Below, one piece after another: positions 48,621 to 58,211 of a stretch of DNA of 64,000 nucleotides. A program made the translations under genes and the position numbers. The DNA is from a virus. The stretch spans positions 1 through 64,000 of the IMG/VR virus record IMGVR_UViG_3300032174_000004; one strand, written 5' to 3'. The notes beneath the pieces were generated by a model. It had not been told where the DNA came from and ran no database searches. It worked only from the letters and a program-made list of their open reading frames with translations. Every line of letters begins with the position of its first letter. The first letter of the stretch is position 1.

Positions 48621-49307
48621 GTGAAGAAAAAGAGCGCCGATTTGAAGGCGAGACAGACCTTCGGTTTCCTTACAGTGCTTCGTTACGCGGGTAAGCGGGG
48701 ACACAATGATTACTACGATTGCCGCTGTCAGTGCGGAAACGAAGCCCCGTACCAGAAATGGAATCTGTTGAGCGGCAATAGCCAAAGCTGCGGGTGTCTC
48801 AAAGGCCGGTTGATTTCGTTGGGGCGCACTGTTCATGGGCATGCCCGTCCTCGACGCACGCGCGAATATGGCGCGTGGAAGCATGCGAAGGGTCGATGCT
48901 ATACGCCCACAGACGAGAAGTATCCTGACTATGGCGGACGTGGCATTCGCATGGCCGAAGAATGGCTCAACGATTTTCAGGCTTTCTTCGACCACATTGG
49001 CCCAGCACCTCCGAATACCACGCTTGATCGCATCCATAACGATGGGCATTACCAGCCGGGTAACGTTCGTTGGGCTACCGCTGAAGAGCAGGCCAATAAC
49101 CAACGCAGGGTCGTACTGTTCGAGTGGGCCGGGAGACGGCTTTCTCTGAGCCAGATAGCGCGGATATATGGCATCCATTCCGGAAATCTTTGGGGGATGG
49201 TTCATGATGCAAAAATGCAGGTACACGTCGCAGTAGCTCACATCCTGCAGAACCGCGAACGCACGCGACTGGGACTGAAGAAAGTGCAACTGTCGCGTCC
49301 TAAGTGA
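48621..49307 (+). CDS. HNH homing endonuclease on the antisense strand
   Basis: A 228-residue protein. CRCQCGNEAPYQKWNLLSG and SCGCLKGR form the same N-terminal finger as at 28839; HNH core PDYGGRGIRMAEEW and TLDRIHNDGHYQPGNVRWAT; C-terminal HTH-like (RLSLSQIARIYGIHSGNL). Encoded against the surrounding late genes, with only 7 bases overlap to the adhesin gene, and GTG start chosen at 48621 without a clear ribosome site. Confidence 0.8.
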   Translation: MKKKSADLKARQTFGFLTVLRYAGKRGHNDYYDCRCQCGNEAPYQKWNLLSGNSQSCGCLKGRLISLGRTVHGHARPRRTREYGAWKHAKGRCYTPTDEKYPDYGGRGIRMAEEWLNDFQAFFDHIGPAPPNTTLDRIHNDGHYQPGNVRWATAEEQANNQRRVVLFEWAGRRLSLSQIARIYGIHSGNLWGMVHDAKMQVHVAVAHILQNRERTRLGLKKVQLSRPK

Positions 49308-50892
49308 CCGAGCCACGAATATTGGGGCCGCCAGAACCGCTGGAGAACGTCACCGATCCTCCGTTCAGATCGATCGCCTTTCCGGCCGCCCCGCCAGTAC
49401 CGGGTAGCGAGGGCGACCCCACCGACGTTCCACTCGCACCAGGTGAGCCCCAGTCGCCGCCGTTACCGCCCGCGCCCGCGCTAGTCGTCCCACCGCCATG
49501 ATTGCCAGCCCCTCCTGTCCCAGGCGCACCGTGCACGCCCCGGCCACCAGGGGTCCCATTGCTGGCGTTCACAGGGCTGCCGTAGGATGAGTTGGTGCCC
49601 CCAAAGCCTGGATGGCCCCCTCCTACCCCGCCGCCGCCGCCGCCGCCATTGGAGGAACGCGGAGAGCCTGTGCCAGCCGCCCCACCCCCGCCGCCGCCGC
49701 CGCCCGCGCCCCAGATGAACCCTGGGTTGGCAATGTTGAAGTTAATCCCTGCGCCCGGCCCTTTGACTGCAGGCCCTCCATCGGTTCCATTCGCGCCACT
49801 GGTCTCATCAGTGATGGAGCTGCCGCTCTGACCGTACTCGCCTCCCTTGCCCCCGTCGCCCCCGCAACCCAGCACGTAGCCGTTGTTCGTCAGGTTGATT
49901 GTCGAGCCGGAGGGGAAGCCCGTGAAATCGAGTGCGGGCGTTGCGGGAGAGCCTCCCTGAATCGTGACGCCAGCCGGAATGACGACGTTGACTGTCGGGG
50001 TGCCCCCAGGCGAGCCCACACGCAGATAGACATTCACGTCCATCTCATTTGAGGTGAGGTTGAGGGTTGCGGTCCCTGGCGTGGCCACGCCGATCGAACT
50101 GCGGGCCCGCCAGATGTTTGCGCCCGCGTTGTAGGTGAGCTGGAAGCGGTCAATCGCCCCAGGAGTCGTTGACAGCGTCCCAGTCGACCCTGAGTCGAAA
50201 ATCACAGTGCCCGGCCACGTCATCGTCCGGGAGCCCGTGCCGTCCTGCTGAAACCAGATCTCGATGCGCTGTCCGTCGTCAGGATTCGTGATCGAGAGCG
50301 TCCTGTTGCCACCGATCAGGCAATAGAAGCAGTTCGACAGCATCGCGTTCAGCGTGATCGTCGCCCCGTCCGTGAGGTTTGCGAACGCCGTCGCATTGCC
50401 AGCACGGAAGGCATTGAAGATGTCCAACCGCGCGTAGTTCGCCGCGACCACGCCACCAAGTTGTAACGAATTCGTTACGGATCCGACCGGCGCAGCCTGC
50501 GGAGCGAATACGTTCGTGCCATCACACGCGACCCACTGATTAGAAGCGGCCGGGATAGCAACGCCCGTCCCTGAGGCCGTCTTAACCGTCATCGTCTGGC
50601 CCGTGTTATTCACCACGAGGTAGATCTTCGGGAGGGCGGGGACGATGCAGTTGAAACCACTGGTCGGGGCGCCAGTGAGGTTGATGATCGCCATGCGCGC
50701 GGTATCCGTCGCGCCGTTGTTCGTGCTGAGCGTGACATCACCCGTGGAGACGGGAACGTTCGCCAGACCGCAGATGGAGTCCTCGACGAGCTGGATGGCC
50801 GCCGCGTTCAGCAGCGCACCCCAAGTATTGACGTTGCCACCGGTAGCTTGGAGCCGGAACCGGAGACGACTGCTGTAGGAATCAGCGGGCAT
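49300..50892 (-). CDS. receptor-binding adhesin with polyglycine domain
   Basis: A 530-residue protein. N-terminal half: beta-rich domain starting MPADSYSSRLRFRLQATGGN, similar to base of fibre-tip proteins. C-terminal 160 residues are Gly-rich (for example GGGGGGGGAAG and AGGNGGDWGSPG), the pattern of polyglycine-II bundles in gp38-like phage adhesins, with variable loops that contact the receptor. Very likely a host-recognition protein at the fibre tip. Confidence 0.75.
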   Translation of the reverse strand: MPADSYSSRLRFRLQATGGNVNTWGALLNAAAIQLVEDSICGLANVPVSTGDVTLSTNNGATDTARMAIINLTGAPTSGFNCIVPALPKIYLVVNNTGQTMTVKTASGTGVAIPAASNQWVACDGTNVFAPQAAPVGSVTNSLQLGGVVAANYARLDIFNAFRAGNATAFANLTDGATITLNAMLSNCFYCLIGGNRTLSITNPDDGQRIEIWFQQDGTGSRTMTWPGTVIFDSGSTGTLSTTPGAIDRFQLTYNAGANIWRARSSIGVATPGTATLNLTSNEMDVNVYLRVGSPGGTPTVNVVIPAGVTIQGGSPATPALDFTGFPSGSTINLTNNGYVLGCGGDGGKGGEYGQSGSSITDETSGANGTDGGPAVKGPGAGINFNIANPGFIWGAGGGGGGGGAAGTGSPRSSNGGGGGGGVGGGHPGFGGTNSSYGSPVNASNGTPGGRGVHGAPGTGGAGNHGGGTTSAGAGGNGGDWGSPGASGTSVGSPSLPGTGGAAGKAIDLNGGSVTFSSGSGGPNIRGSVT

Positions 50893-50902
50893 GATCTAGT
50901 CC

Positions 50903-51574
50903 TTACTGTATGGGCATCGCCGCCGGCTGCAGGGGCTGGTAGTCCCCTGTGCGCATCGACTTGCGGAGCTCATTGCGCAACCGCGGCACAAGCTCTTGCT
51001 GGTACTTCGTGAGCATATCCGCATAGCGATCATCCGCCTTGATGAAGTGCTCGGCTTCCGCAAGGCAGGCGGCGAACAGTGCATCGGGGCCGGCGCGCGA
51101 CAACCAAGTGGTCGCAGTGGGCGTGGTCGGATTCAAGGACTCAGCCGGCGCGCCGATGTAGCGGTAGTACATCTGATAGGCCTGGTCTGGCGTCGGCACG
51201 ACCTCGATTTGGTTGAATGCGAGCTCGTGGTAGTACTGCGGGGGCGCTTGAGCCGCAGAGAGCGGCGAGAAGGACTGGCAGTACTCGGACGAGCGTTTCT
51301 CTAGGTAGGTAAAGCCGTTGACGGGGTGGATATACGCCGCCGTCCGGACCTGAATCACATCAGAGGGCTTGTTGACCGCTCGAGTCCCGATGCCCATCTG
51401 AATCGACGTGTTGTCCGTCTTGTCGTATTCCTCGATATCAAGGTCGCCCCACAGCCGACGCTCCCCCAAGCCGATCAGGTTAGGCAGGTTCCGCAGGTAG
51501 ATCGCTGAGGCGTGCACTGGCCAGTCCTGCAGGGCTTGCAAGAGAGTGTTGTAAGTCCAAGCGAGATTCGGCAT
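50903..51574 (-). CDS. head-tail adaptor-like protein
   Basis: A 223-residue protein. The combination of WTYNTLLQALQDWPVHASAI, a Gly-rich turn, a RRLWGDLDIEEYD segment and a C-terminal helix recalls P22 gp4/T7 gp11-like adaptors that form a ring under the portal. The homology is by pattern only. A similar protein is at 54588-55331. Confidence 0.65.
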   Translation of the reverse strand: MPNLAWTYNTLLQALQDWPVHASAIYLRNLPNLIGLGERRLWGDLDIEEYDKTDNTSIQMGIGTRAVNKPSDVIQVRTAAYIHPVNGFTYLEKRSSEYCQSFSPLSAAQAPPQYYHELAFNQIEVVPTPDQAYQMYYRYIGAPAESLNPTTPTATTWLSRAGPDALFAACLAEAEHFIKADDRYADMLTKYQQELVPRLRNELRKSMRTGDYQPLQPAAMPIQ

Positions 51575-51584
51575 AGCGCGCCTT

Positions 51585-52253
51585 CTATGGAACGATCACG
51601 GCAAAAGGGGTTGACTGCGGAGATGTGAGACTCGCGGCCGTGTATGTCACGTAGTAGGAATAGGTATTCCCACTGGAAACGGCCGTGTCCGCATAGGAGA
51701 GCACATTGGCAGCAAGCGAGGTGAGCAATGCGTAAGCACCGCCATTCACTGAGCGATAGAGACTCCATCCAGTGACAGCTAAGAATTCCCCTACGGGTAA
51801 TGACCACACCGTATTTGCCGCGGGCCCCCCAGGGTTGTACCACCCACTAAGCGTCGGTGGGCTAAGTGATTCTGTGAGGCAAGCGATGTTCGAAGAGATC
51901 GGAGGGCCCTGCGCAACCGACTGGTTATTCCCCATCGGAGTGGCCATGATTTGGTAGCAATACTGGTGGCCAATTTGAACCGTTTCATCCACGTAGGTGA
52001 TCGGCGCATCCTCATTTGTGACGACGGTATACACCGAGCCGCTGGAGGTATCGTCGGTAGGAATGCTTGGCACGGTCGTGCAATTTTCCACCCCGATAAT
52101 GCCGCCGAGGAAGTCCCGTAATACGGCACATTCGACCAACACCGTCTGAGCCCCGCCATCAACCGCCCGAAAAATCGTGTAGCTATCAATCTCCGTGATG
52201 CCTGTCTCAGCAGGCGTCCACGTCAGCGTCAATGGGATAGGGGCAGTAGGCAT
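51585..52253 (-). CDS. fibronectin type III repeat protein
   Basis: A 222-residue protein with two FnIII-like modules: an N-terminal LTWTPAETGITEIDSYTIFR and a second module with VWSLPVGEFLAVTGWSLYRS, each with the Trp/Tyr placement of FnIII folds. Such modules decorate phage tails or adhesins. Located directly before the Gly-rich adhesin and probably part of the same complex. Confidence 0.75.
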   Translation of the reverse strand: MPTAPIPLTLTWTPAETGITEIDSYTIFRAVDGGAQTVLVECAVLRDFLGGIIGVENCTTVPSIPTDDTSSGSVYTVVTNEDAPITYVDETVQIGHQYCYQIMATPMGNNQSVAQGPPISSNIACLTESLSPPTLSGWYNPGGPAANTVWSLPVGEFLAVTGWSLYRSVNGGAYALLTSLAANVLSYADTAVSSGNTYSYYVTYTAASLTSPQSTPFAVIVP

Positions 52254-52257
52254 CGGA

Positions 52258-53691
52258 TCACCACAAATAACTTTTTACAACCACAACGCCTCCACCACCA
52301 GTCCCACCGGCAAGCGCCGTAGCCGGCTGAGTCGGATTCCCAAAATTAGCGGTATTTATCGCTAAACCTCCACCGCCGCCACCGCCTCCATAGCCGCCGC
52401 CGTTACCGCCGCCGCCACCTATTACGGGGCCACCCCCTCCATAGCCGCCGCCGCCGCCGCCGCCGCCGCCGGAATAAGTGTTAGCTGCGGTAGAAGTCCC
52501 AGCACTCCCTGTTCCGCCAGTAGCGGGGCCTCCGTTGCCGGCAAAATTCGCTACATTTACTCCACCGATTCCGCCCGCGTTGACCCCTGAAGTGCCGCCA
52601 CTACTAGCCGACCCGACACCACCAGGGCTGCCGTTTGTGCCTCCGCCCGCACCAGCATGAGTAGTACTGCCGCCCGGAGGATAAGGACCCACACCAGTAC
52701 TTCCTCCCGGACCGCCAGCGCCGCCCGTTTCTGAAACAATGGTCCCACTCAAAGTTGTAGTTGCCGTTCCGCCCGCGCCCCCAGGAGGAGTAAATGTTTG
52801 GCCGCCGCCGCCACCTTGCCCACCATGAGCGACGACATAGGTACCAAACGAGCTATTCCCACCATCAGCGCCATCAAACCCTTGTTGTGAAAAACCCGCA
52901 GTTGTATGAGCCTGACCGCCAGCGCCCCCAGCCCCGACAGTAATCGTGACAGTAGCGGGAACCGCAGCTCCAGAAACACCCGTCACACTAATATAGCCGC
53001 CGCCGCCGCCGCCCGTCGCACTCCCTGGCGTACCGTTAAGGTAATATGTTTCGCCAGATCCGCCACCTCCTCCTCCACCAATGACTGATGGAATATCAAT
53101 GATGAGAGTTCCTGTTGGTTTCTGCCACGTGTACACGCCTGGAACATTGTAGACAGCTTGGATAGATCCGCTCTGCGACAGGATGTTAGAAGCCGCCCCC
53201 TGCGCCCCGTTTGAGGCCACAGGCACGACGAAATATCCATATGAGTTGTGAGCTGTTAATGCCGTGTCGATGTACGTCATCGTCGGAGCATTTACGCTCG
53301 CCAGGAAGACGTAGGCTCCTTGGTTTGTCGCCCGATAGATGGAGTAAGTCGAGACCCCTCCCGCAGTGAGGGCATCAAGCGTCCACGTCAATTGCACCCC
53401 TGGCCCAGCGACTACGGCCGCTGAAAGAACGGGAGCGCCGAATGTTTCAGTGCCCACCGTCAAAACTGGCGCAGTCGGTGCGGCAATCGTCTCTGGCGAT
53501 GGACGGTAGAGCGCAACGGGGTCTTCAACTTTGGGGAGGAATTCTTGTGGATGCTTATCCTCCCAGTAATCTGGGTGAACGCGCATATTCGGAAAGCGAC
53601 CATCGAATACGGCGTCCTTCAACAAAAACTTCATTCCGCTACGCCCACAGATACACCATGCTCTCGAGCCTTTGGCGTATTTGTTAGCCAT
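52258..53691 (-). CDS. second Gly-rich adhesin with FnIII segment
   Basis: A 477-residue protein. N-terminal 60 residues contain a CICG motif; residues 70-190 look FnIII-like (VQLTWTLDALTAGGVSTYSI); the rest is very Gly-rich (GGGGGGSGETYYLNGTPG; YSGGGGGGGGGYGGG), again a polyglycine-type bundle. Likely receptor-binding. Its start overlaps the HNH gene by 8 bases. Confidence 0.75.
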   Translation of the reverse strand: MANKYAKGSRAWCICGRSGMKFLLKDAVFDGRFPNMRVHPDYWEDKHPQEFLPKVEDPVALYRPSPETIAAPTAPVLTVGTETFGAPVLSAAVVAGPGVQLTWTLDALTAGGVSTYSIYRATNQGAYVFLASVNAPTMTYIDTALTAHNSYGYFVVPVASNGAQGAASNILSQSGSIQAVYNVPGVYTWQKPTGTLIIDIPSVIGGGGGGGSGETYYLNGTPGSATGGGGGGYISVTGVSGAAVPATVTITVGAGGAGGQAHTTAGFSQQGFDGADGGNSSFGTYVVAHGGQGGGGGQTFTPPGGAGGTATTTLSGTIVSETGGAGGPGGSTGVGPYPPGGSTTHAGAGGGTNGSPGGVGSASSGGTSGVNAGGIGGVNVANFAGNGGPATGGTGSAGTSTAANTYSGGGGGGGGGYGGGGPVIGGGGGNGGGYGGGGGGGGLAINTANFGNPTQPATALAGGTGGGGVVVVKSYLW

Positions 53692-54181
53692 CGAGGTGGC
53701 TCCATGAACGCCCGAATTTAATATCGGCTACTGTTTGCGGCGAGATCCCGTACTCTTTGGCGATAAGAGTCGACTGAATTCCTCGCGCGATCTGCTTACG
53801 GATGCGACGTATATCACGCTCAGTGAGGATTGCCCTGAAGTGTTGCTCGCCCCATGGCGCAAGCCCCATTACCGCTTTGTGGTCAGTATTTCCCTTCTTG
53901 GTGGTCCATTCCAAGTTGAGAACGGTGCAATTCGTTTTCACGCCATCTTTATGATTTACCTCTGGCAACCCTAAAGGATTCGGTAAGTAAGTAAGGGCCA
54001 CTAGGCGATGAGCGTACATCTGAATCGACCCTAGCACTGGGTGCTTCATCCAAATGCGTAGATACCCGCGCCGCGTTAGGTGCCGAGCAAGCCATCTCCC
54101 CTTCGTCTTGCACTTCACCAATGACCAAACGCGGCCATCTTCAGTGATGAAGTATCCGGGGAAGTAAGGAATCTCGCGCAT
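53684..54181 (-). CDS. NUMOD4/HNH homing endonuclease
   Basis: A 165-residue protein. IPYFPGYFITEDGRVWS is the NUMOD4 motif at the start; HRLVALTYLPNP, then PEVNHKDGVKTNCTVLNLEW are the HNH_3 core, and a C-terminal helix-turn-helix (YGISPQTVADIKFGRSW) binds DNA. ATG at 54181. Inserted between fibre genes; probably a mobile gene. Confidence 0.9.
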   Translation of the reverse strand: MREIPYFPGYFITEDGRVWSLVKCKTKGRWLARHLTRRGYLRIWMKHPVLGSIQMYAHRLVALTYLPNPLGLPEVNHKDGVKTNCTVLNLEWTTKKGNTDHKAVMGLAPWGEQHFRAILTERDIRRIRKQIARGIQSTLIAKEYGISPQTVADIKFGRSWSHLDG

Positions 54182-54207
54182 CACGCACCCTTGATCAGAC
54201 CACCCAC

Positions 54208-54588
54208 TTAACAGCTTACCGCACGCCCGTTCGTGATGAAGCCATGCCACACCTCCTCTCGATTGTCAGGAGTGTCCGGCTTGTTTACGTCCTTGCTGCG
54301 CCACGTGAGGATGGAGGGCGTAAGAGTCGGTTTATCCTCATTCCCGTCCCAATTCCACGTAGCCCTGTCGGCCGGTGGATCGCTGCCGGGTCCCTTGATC
54401 GGGATTCCGTGCAATTCACCGCCCTCGCACGGCAATACGACCCACAGCTGGCGCCACCGTGGACCTCCTTCAATGAAGCACCAGCCAATGTGGAATAGAC
54501 CAGGGACTGGAATTCCCTCTCTCCAGAAGTGGGCCTCCATCGTCTTTACCAAGTCGATAGAGCACTTACATGGCCGCTGTTTGCACAT
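54208..54588 (-). CDS. DUF6527-like protein
   Basis: A 126-residue protein. HFWREGIPVPGLFHIGWCF, then HGIPIKGPGSDP, WNWDGNEDKPTLTPSI, CH-type end WHGFITNGRAVSC follow the DUF6527 layout. Two starts are possible: MCKQ at 54588 (TGATG overlap with upstream) is preferred over the Met at 54540. Function unknown. Confidence 0.75.
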   Translation of the reverse strand: MCKQRPCKCSIDLVKTMEAHFWREGIPVPGLFHIGWCFIEGGPRWRQLWVVLPCEGGELHGIPIKGPGSDPPADRATWNWDGNEDKPTLTPSILTWRSKDVNKPDTPDNREEVWHGFITNGRAVSC

Positions 54589-55331
54589 CAGCGTCTTCCA
54601 ACTCTCGGTTCAAAAGCCGGATAAGTGTCGATATCTCCGCGCTCACGGTCCTCCGTAATCAGCATCGCAAGTAATCCACCAGGATTCAGCGGATTCTGCG
54701 ACCACTGCGGCCCAGCGTAGATCGTCTGGAGCAACTCGTACTTCTGTGGATTCCATTTCAACGCTAGACGCGCCGCGAGCCCCGCCGCCAGCGCCGCGTA
54801 CGCATACACCGGCAATCCCAAGTTCAACTGCAACGAACTCGTCACATCCTGGTTCTGCTGGAACATGTTGTAGACGATTTGGTCGGTGGTATTGCTGCCT
54901 GCCTGCCAGTAGTGCACGACCTTCGTGTCGGCCAGCCGCTCGACCCAGTATCGGTCCGGCCGTCCCTGGTTCTGCTTCGAGACCAGCGTCAGGTACTCGT
55001 TGCGGGTGATCGCGTACATCTCCACATCAGAGTAGGTCGCTATCCCGCTTCCGGGACGCCGCAGCACCGCCTCCACAATGTCCATACCCCCAGCCGGCAA
55101 CGTAAACGTCGTCTCCCCGACCGCCGTCGTGTGACTCTCCTGCGTCACCATCCAGTTGCGTATCCCAATTGTCGCCCACTCGGAGTTCAGCATCAGCCTT
55201 AGGGAGCGCTGCATACTCTTGATGTGCGCGCCTCCCGTAGCGGAAGGATTGATCCCTGCGTTCTCTACCGCCTCATCGAAGAGCTCGGAGATGAAGGGGT
55301 TATAGAGGTAGGTGCCAGATTCGGTGGTCAT
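54588..55331 (-). CDS. head-tail adaptor-like protein 2
   Basis: A 247-residue protein. Residues 40-75 helical (SMQRSLRLMLNSEWATIGIR), then a beta region and C-terminal QKYELLQTIYAGPQW. The layout recalls tail-tube/adaptor proteins of podoviruses (gp4-like). Positional support: in the head-to-tail region. Confidence 0.65.
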   Translation of the reverse strand: MTTESGTYLYNPFISELFDEAVENAGINPSATGGAHIKSMQRSLRLMLNSEWATIGIRNWMVTQESHTTAVGETTFTLPAGGMDIVEAVLRRPGSGIATYSDVEMYAITRNEYLTLVSKQNQGRPDRYWVERLADTKVVHYWQAGSNTTDQIVYNMFQQNQDVTSSLQLNLGLPVYAYAALAAGLAARLALKWNPQKYELLQTIYAGPQWSQNPLNPGGLLAMLITEDRERGDIDTYPAFEPRVGRR

Positions 55332-55343
55332 GCACTCATCGCT

Positions 55344-58013
55344 TCAGTTGCTGTGTATTTGCGCTGTGGCGCCGATATCGAGCGATGCGCAGGCTCCGGC
55401 GGATATCGCCCACGCGATGGAGTCTCCCGCCGCGATGGCCGCGTTACTCACGGTGCCGTCCATCCGTTGACCGGTAGCTGTGATTGTCACTGAACCTATC
55501 GTTGTCGGCGATGCGCACGAAGCATCCGTGCCGCATTCATACATTGTGATCGTCGGGTTTGTGGTGCAGGTCGTGAGGGACTGCGCCGATCCCTTGATGT
55601 TATCGACTGTGGACGCCTTGACGAAGGTCGCATAGATGCTCTTCGTGTTGACGATCGACGTCAATAGTCCGGGCTGATAGGACTCATGGCTATACGCAGG
55701 GGAGGCGCCCCCATTAGTAACCAGCCACGACGTGCCGTTACAGTAGATTTGCGCTGGGGTTGAGCCGCCGTTCGTATAAGCGGCCCCATTTATTGGGGAT
55801 GTCGCATCGCTCACCGCCATAAATGAGCCGTTGGAGTTCGAGTTGCAGGTGATACCGCCGTTAGAGGTTTGAGTCGGCAGGTTGGATGCTACGGTGTCAT
55901 TAACCAATATCCAGGTCTTCGCGTTGGCATCTTTGATGCGGGAATTCCCATTGGAGCCTGTACCACTACCTTTCGGACCCGCTTGCACGACACCATCCCC
56001 GCCAGTTGAGTTGCCCGATGTCGTGGTGGATCCCGCGCCGCCCAACACTTCGCCCACTCCACCGGTACCGTTGGCTGCTGTACTGCCCCCCTTGCCGCCT
56101 TCAACAATCAGGCCGCCACCTATAGCTACTCCAGAGGTCAACGTGGACGCATTGCCTCCTCGGACGATCGTCAAACCTCCTCCACCCGCACCGGATGAAG
56201 TGGAGCTATCGCCTGCAGTGTAGGTCGCTGAAGTTCCTGCGCCAGTAGGATTCGCGGCAGGTCCGACAGTAAGCGCCTGATTATAGGCTGAGAAAATCCC
56301 AGTAATTCCGTTCCAGGTCTGGGAGGTAGTCCCCACGGTAATGTTGCTCGCGGTGGTGTTGAGCGTGAATATCGAGCCGGTCGTCGTATCCCGGACCACG
56401 AGATTTGTATATTGTGGGATGACATAGCCGGTCTGAAAGATTCCGAGCGGTACCCAGGCGCCCCCACCGCCCGGGACGAAATAAACCCCATTGTTCTGAG
56501 TTACCGTCTGCCCCGTTAAAAGGATCGATGTACCTAATTGGACAGTGGCTGTAGCCCCTGCCACGCCGGGTACTGTAATGGTCTGTGAGCCGGATAACGT
56601 CGCAACGTTCGCGGTAGCAATGTAATTCACCACGATTTGACAAGTCGTGCCCAAATCAGCGATAGCATCCGTACTGCTCTGGAGCGCCGCGCAGTTGCCG
56701 TTTGTCCAGGACCCAGCGGCCCCTACCATGGGACGGCTATTTACTTGTGTATTACCCGGCGAACCCCCAACTATGTTGGTTACGCTGGAGGGGTTTGTAT
56801 TCTCTCCAAGTGTAACGTTGACTTGAGAGGTGCCTGCGGTTTTAGCAACATACGCAAAAGTAGTGCCCGCCAGAGGCCCCCCTAAGTCACTATCCGTCCC
56901 GCCATCGCTCATCTGCCATACGAAACTGCCCCCTGAAGTCATCCATCCTTCATAGCCTGCTGCTAATTCGTTGTACGCCGATCCTGTCAACGTTGTACAC
57001 GTCGTCACGCAAGGTTGACTTAACGTGTATTGACTACCCCCAAGACTTGCCCACACCATATAGGCGGCGGGTGTAGAGCCGGGAAACACTACCGTTTGAC
57101 CTACCGCGAGCGTTGCCGTTCCGCCCGTTGTAGTAAGCGTATTGCTCGATATTGACCCCGTCACGCTGCCATTCAGCGCGCCAGTCACATGTGGTTGACG
57201 TTGCGCGCTAGCCGCCGTGGTCGTTTGCGCAGGCACATGCTCCGTCATCGTGCCAAAGCGAGTGGACGGTCCCGGCCCTGTATATGAGTAGGTCCAGCCG
57301 TAGCCGGTAGAGCCCGTTCGGTGATTGCCGTTTAGAAACCCGCAGCTGTCATTGTCGAAGCAACGTATCCGAAATCCTTCATCATAGGGGGACGTTCCTG
57401 GCGGATCTAGCGGCCCCAAGATCACTTGCACCCCGGAAACAGGGCTGTTGGAAAACGCCCCACCATTGGTTGCCAACGTAATACGACAGGGCAGGTAGGC
57501 CGCGGTAATGGTCCCTTGGGCTCCGCATACGCCTGTCAATCCATTAACGTTGCGCCAGATATCCATGTAGTCCATTGTTCCATTCGTGGCGACCGCCAAA
57601 TTATCCGGCGCAGTCGCGAAATGCGTACTAACAAAATCAGTCCATGACGCTATTACATTACCGTCAGTGGGCGCGCCCATCGCGCCATCGACCTGAAAAA
57701 AGAACGTCTCATTGCCATTTGCCAGAGATCCTACTTGGAATGCGCCGCTGTTCCAGGTCAGTGCGGGATTGCAAGCAAGACCACTGATCGTATCGTAAAC
57801 AAGTTGATTAGCAGAACAAGTCAGCAATGACGGGAGTTGCCCTGTCACATAAGACGCAACCTGCGCAAAAGTTGCCTTCTGGGTGAGCGCGCCTGTGTCA
57901 TCCCATGTCAAATCGGTCCCAAGCACTCCGGGGCTTGCAGGGAAATTGGGTAGCTTGACTTGCCCCCACGTCAGCAGTGGCCACAGAAAAAGAAGGGGGA
58001 AGAGTTTCTTCAT
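55344..58013 (-). CDS. large beta-helical fibre protein with signal peptide
   Basis: An 889-residue protein. The N-terminus MKKLFPLLFLWPLLTWGQ is an apparent Sec signal, unexpected in a virion protein. The rest is rich in Gly, Ser, Thr and Asn with many short beta turns (GGSQYTLSQPCVTTCTTL, AGGGGLTIVRGGNAST), and multiple Cys pairs, as in parallel beta-helix fibres. Either a virion fibre with an N-terminal hydrophobic anchor or a secreted phage protein. Confidence 0.7.
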   Translation of the reverse strand: MKKLFPLLFLWPLLTWGQVKLPNFPASPGVLGTDLTWDDTGALTQKATFAQVASYVTGQLPSLLTCSANQLVYDTISGLACNPALTWNSGAFQVGSLANGNETFFFQVDGAMGAPTDGNVIASWTDFVSTHFATAPDNLAVATNGTMDYMDIWRNVNGLTGVCGAQGTITAAYLPCRITLATNGGAFSNSPVSGVQVILGPLDPPGTSPYDEGFRIRCFDNDSCGFLNGNHRTGSTGYGWTYSYTGPGPSTRFGTMTEHVPAQTTTAASAQRQPHVTGALNGSVTGSISSNTLTTTGGTATLAVGQTVVFPGSTPAAYMVWASLGGSQYTLSQPCVTTCTTLTGSAYNELAAGYEGWMTSGGSFVWQMSDGGTDSDLGGPLAGTTFAYVAKTAGTSQVNVTLGENTNPSSVTNIVGGSPGNTQVNSRPMVGAAGSWTNGNCAALQSSTDAIADLGTTCQIVVNYIATANVATLSGSQTITVPGVAGATATVQLGTSILLTGQTVTQNNGVYFVPGGGGAWVPLGIFQTGYVIPQYTNLVVRDTTTGSIFTLNTTASNITVGTTSQTWNGITGIFSAYNQALTVGPAANPTGAGTSATYTAGDSSTSSGAGGGGLTIVRGGNASTLTSGVAIGGGLIVEGGKGGSTAANGTGGVGEVLGGAGSTTTSGNSTGGDGVVQAGPKGSGTGSNGNSRIKDANAKTWILVNDTVASNLPTQTSNGGITCNSNSNGSFMAVSDATSPINGAAYTNGGSTPAQIYCNGTSWLVTNGGASPAYSHESYQPGLLTSIVNTKSIYATFVKASTVDNIKGSAQSLTTCTTNPTITMYECGTDASCASPTTIGSVTITATGQRMDGTVSNAAIAAGDSIAWAISAGACASLDIGATAQIHSN

Positions 58014-58015
58014 GG

Positions 58016-58207
58016 CTAACTACTTGTAGTGACTTGCACGCCCGAATCGGTGATTACATTGATGCCAGCATCCGTTTGGACATTCGGCGGTCCAGGATTA
58101 GATCCCCCTCCGTTAGAAACTCCAGTGCCCTTATTCACTGTCCCAGGGGGCGGATAACTCACACTTGCTGTAGGGCTGACTCCATTCGCGCGACTGACGC
58201 TGGGCAT
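58016..58207 (-). CDS. small Ser/Gly-rich protein
   Basis: A 63-residue protein of low complexity (MPSVSRANGVSPTASVSYPP then VSNGGGSNPGPPNVQTD). It fills the gap between the fibre and the 187-residue gene. Real gene plausible from packing; no family. Confidence 0.5.
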   Translation of the reverse strand: MPSVSRANGVSPTASVSYPPPGTVNKGTGVSNGGGSNPGPPNVQTDAGINVITDSGVQVTTSS

Positions 58208-58211
58208 GGCA

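Noticed and set aside
50461-50490. TTGTAACGAATTCGTTACGG, similar to the heptamers
   Set aside because: It is an inverted repeat inside a coding gene, with neither the 10-bp direct spacing nor the AACA end, and no promoter or gene start follows.
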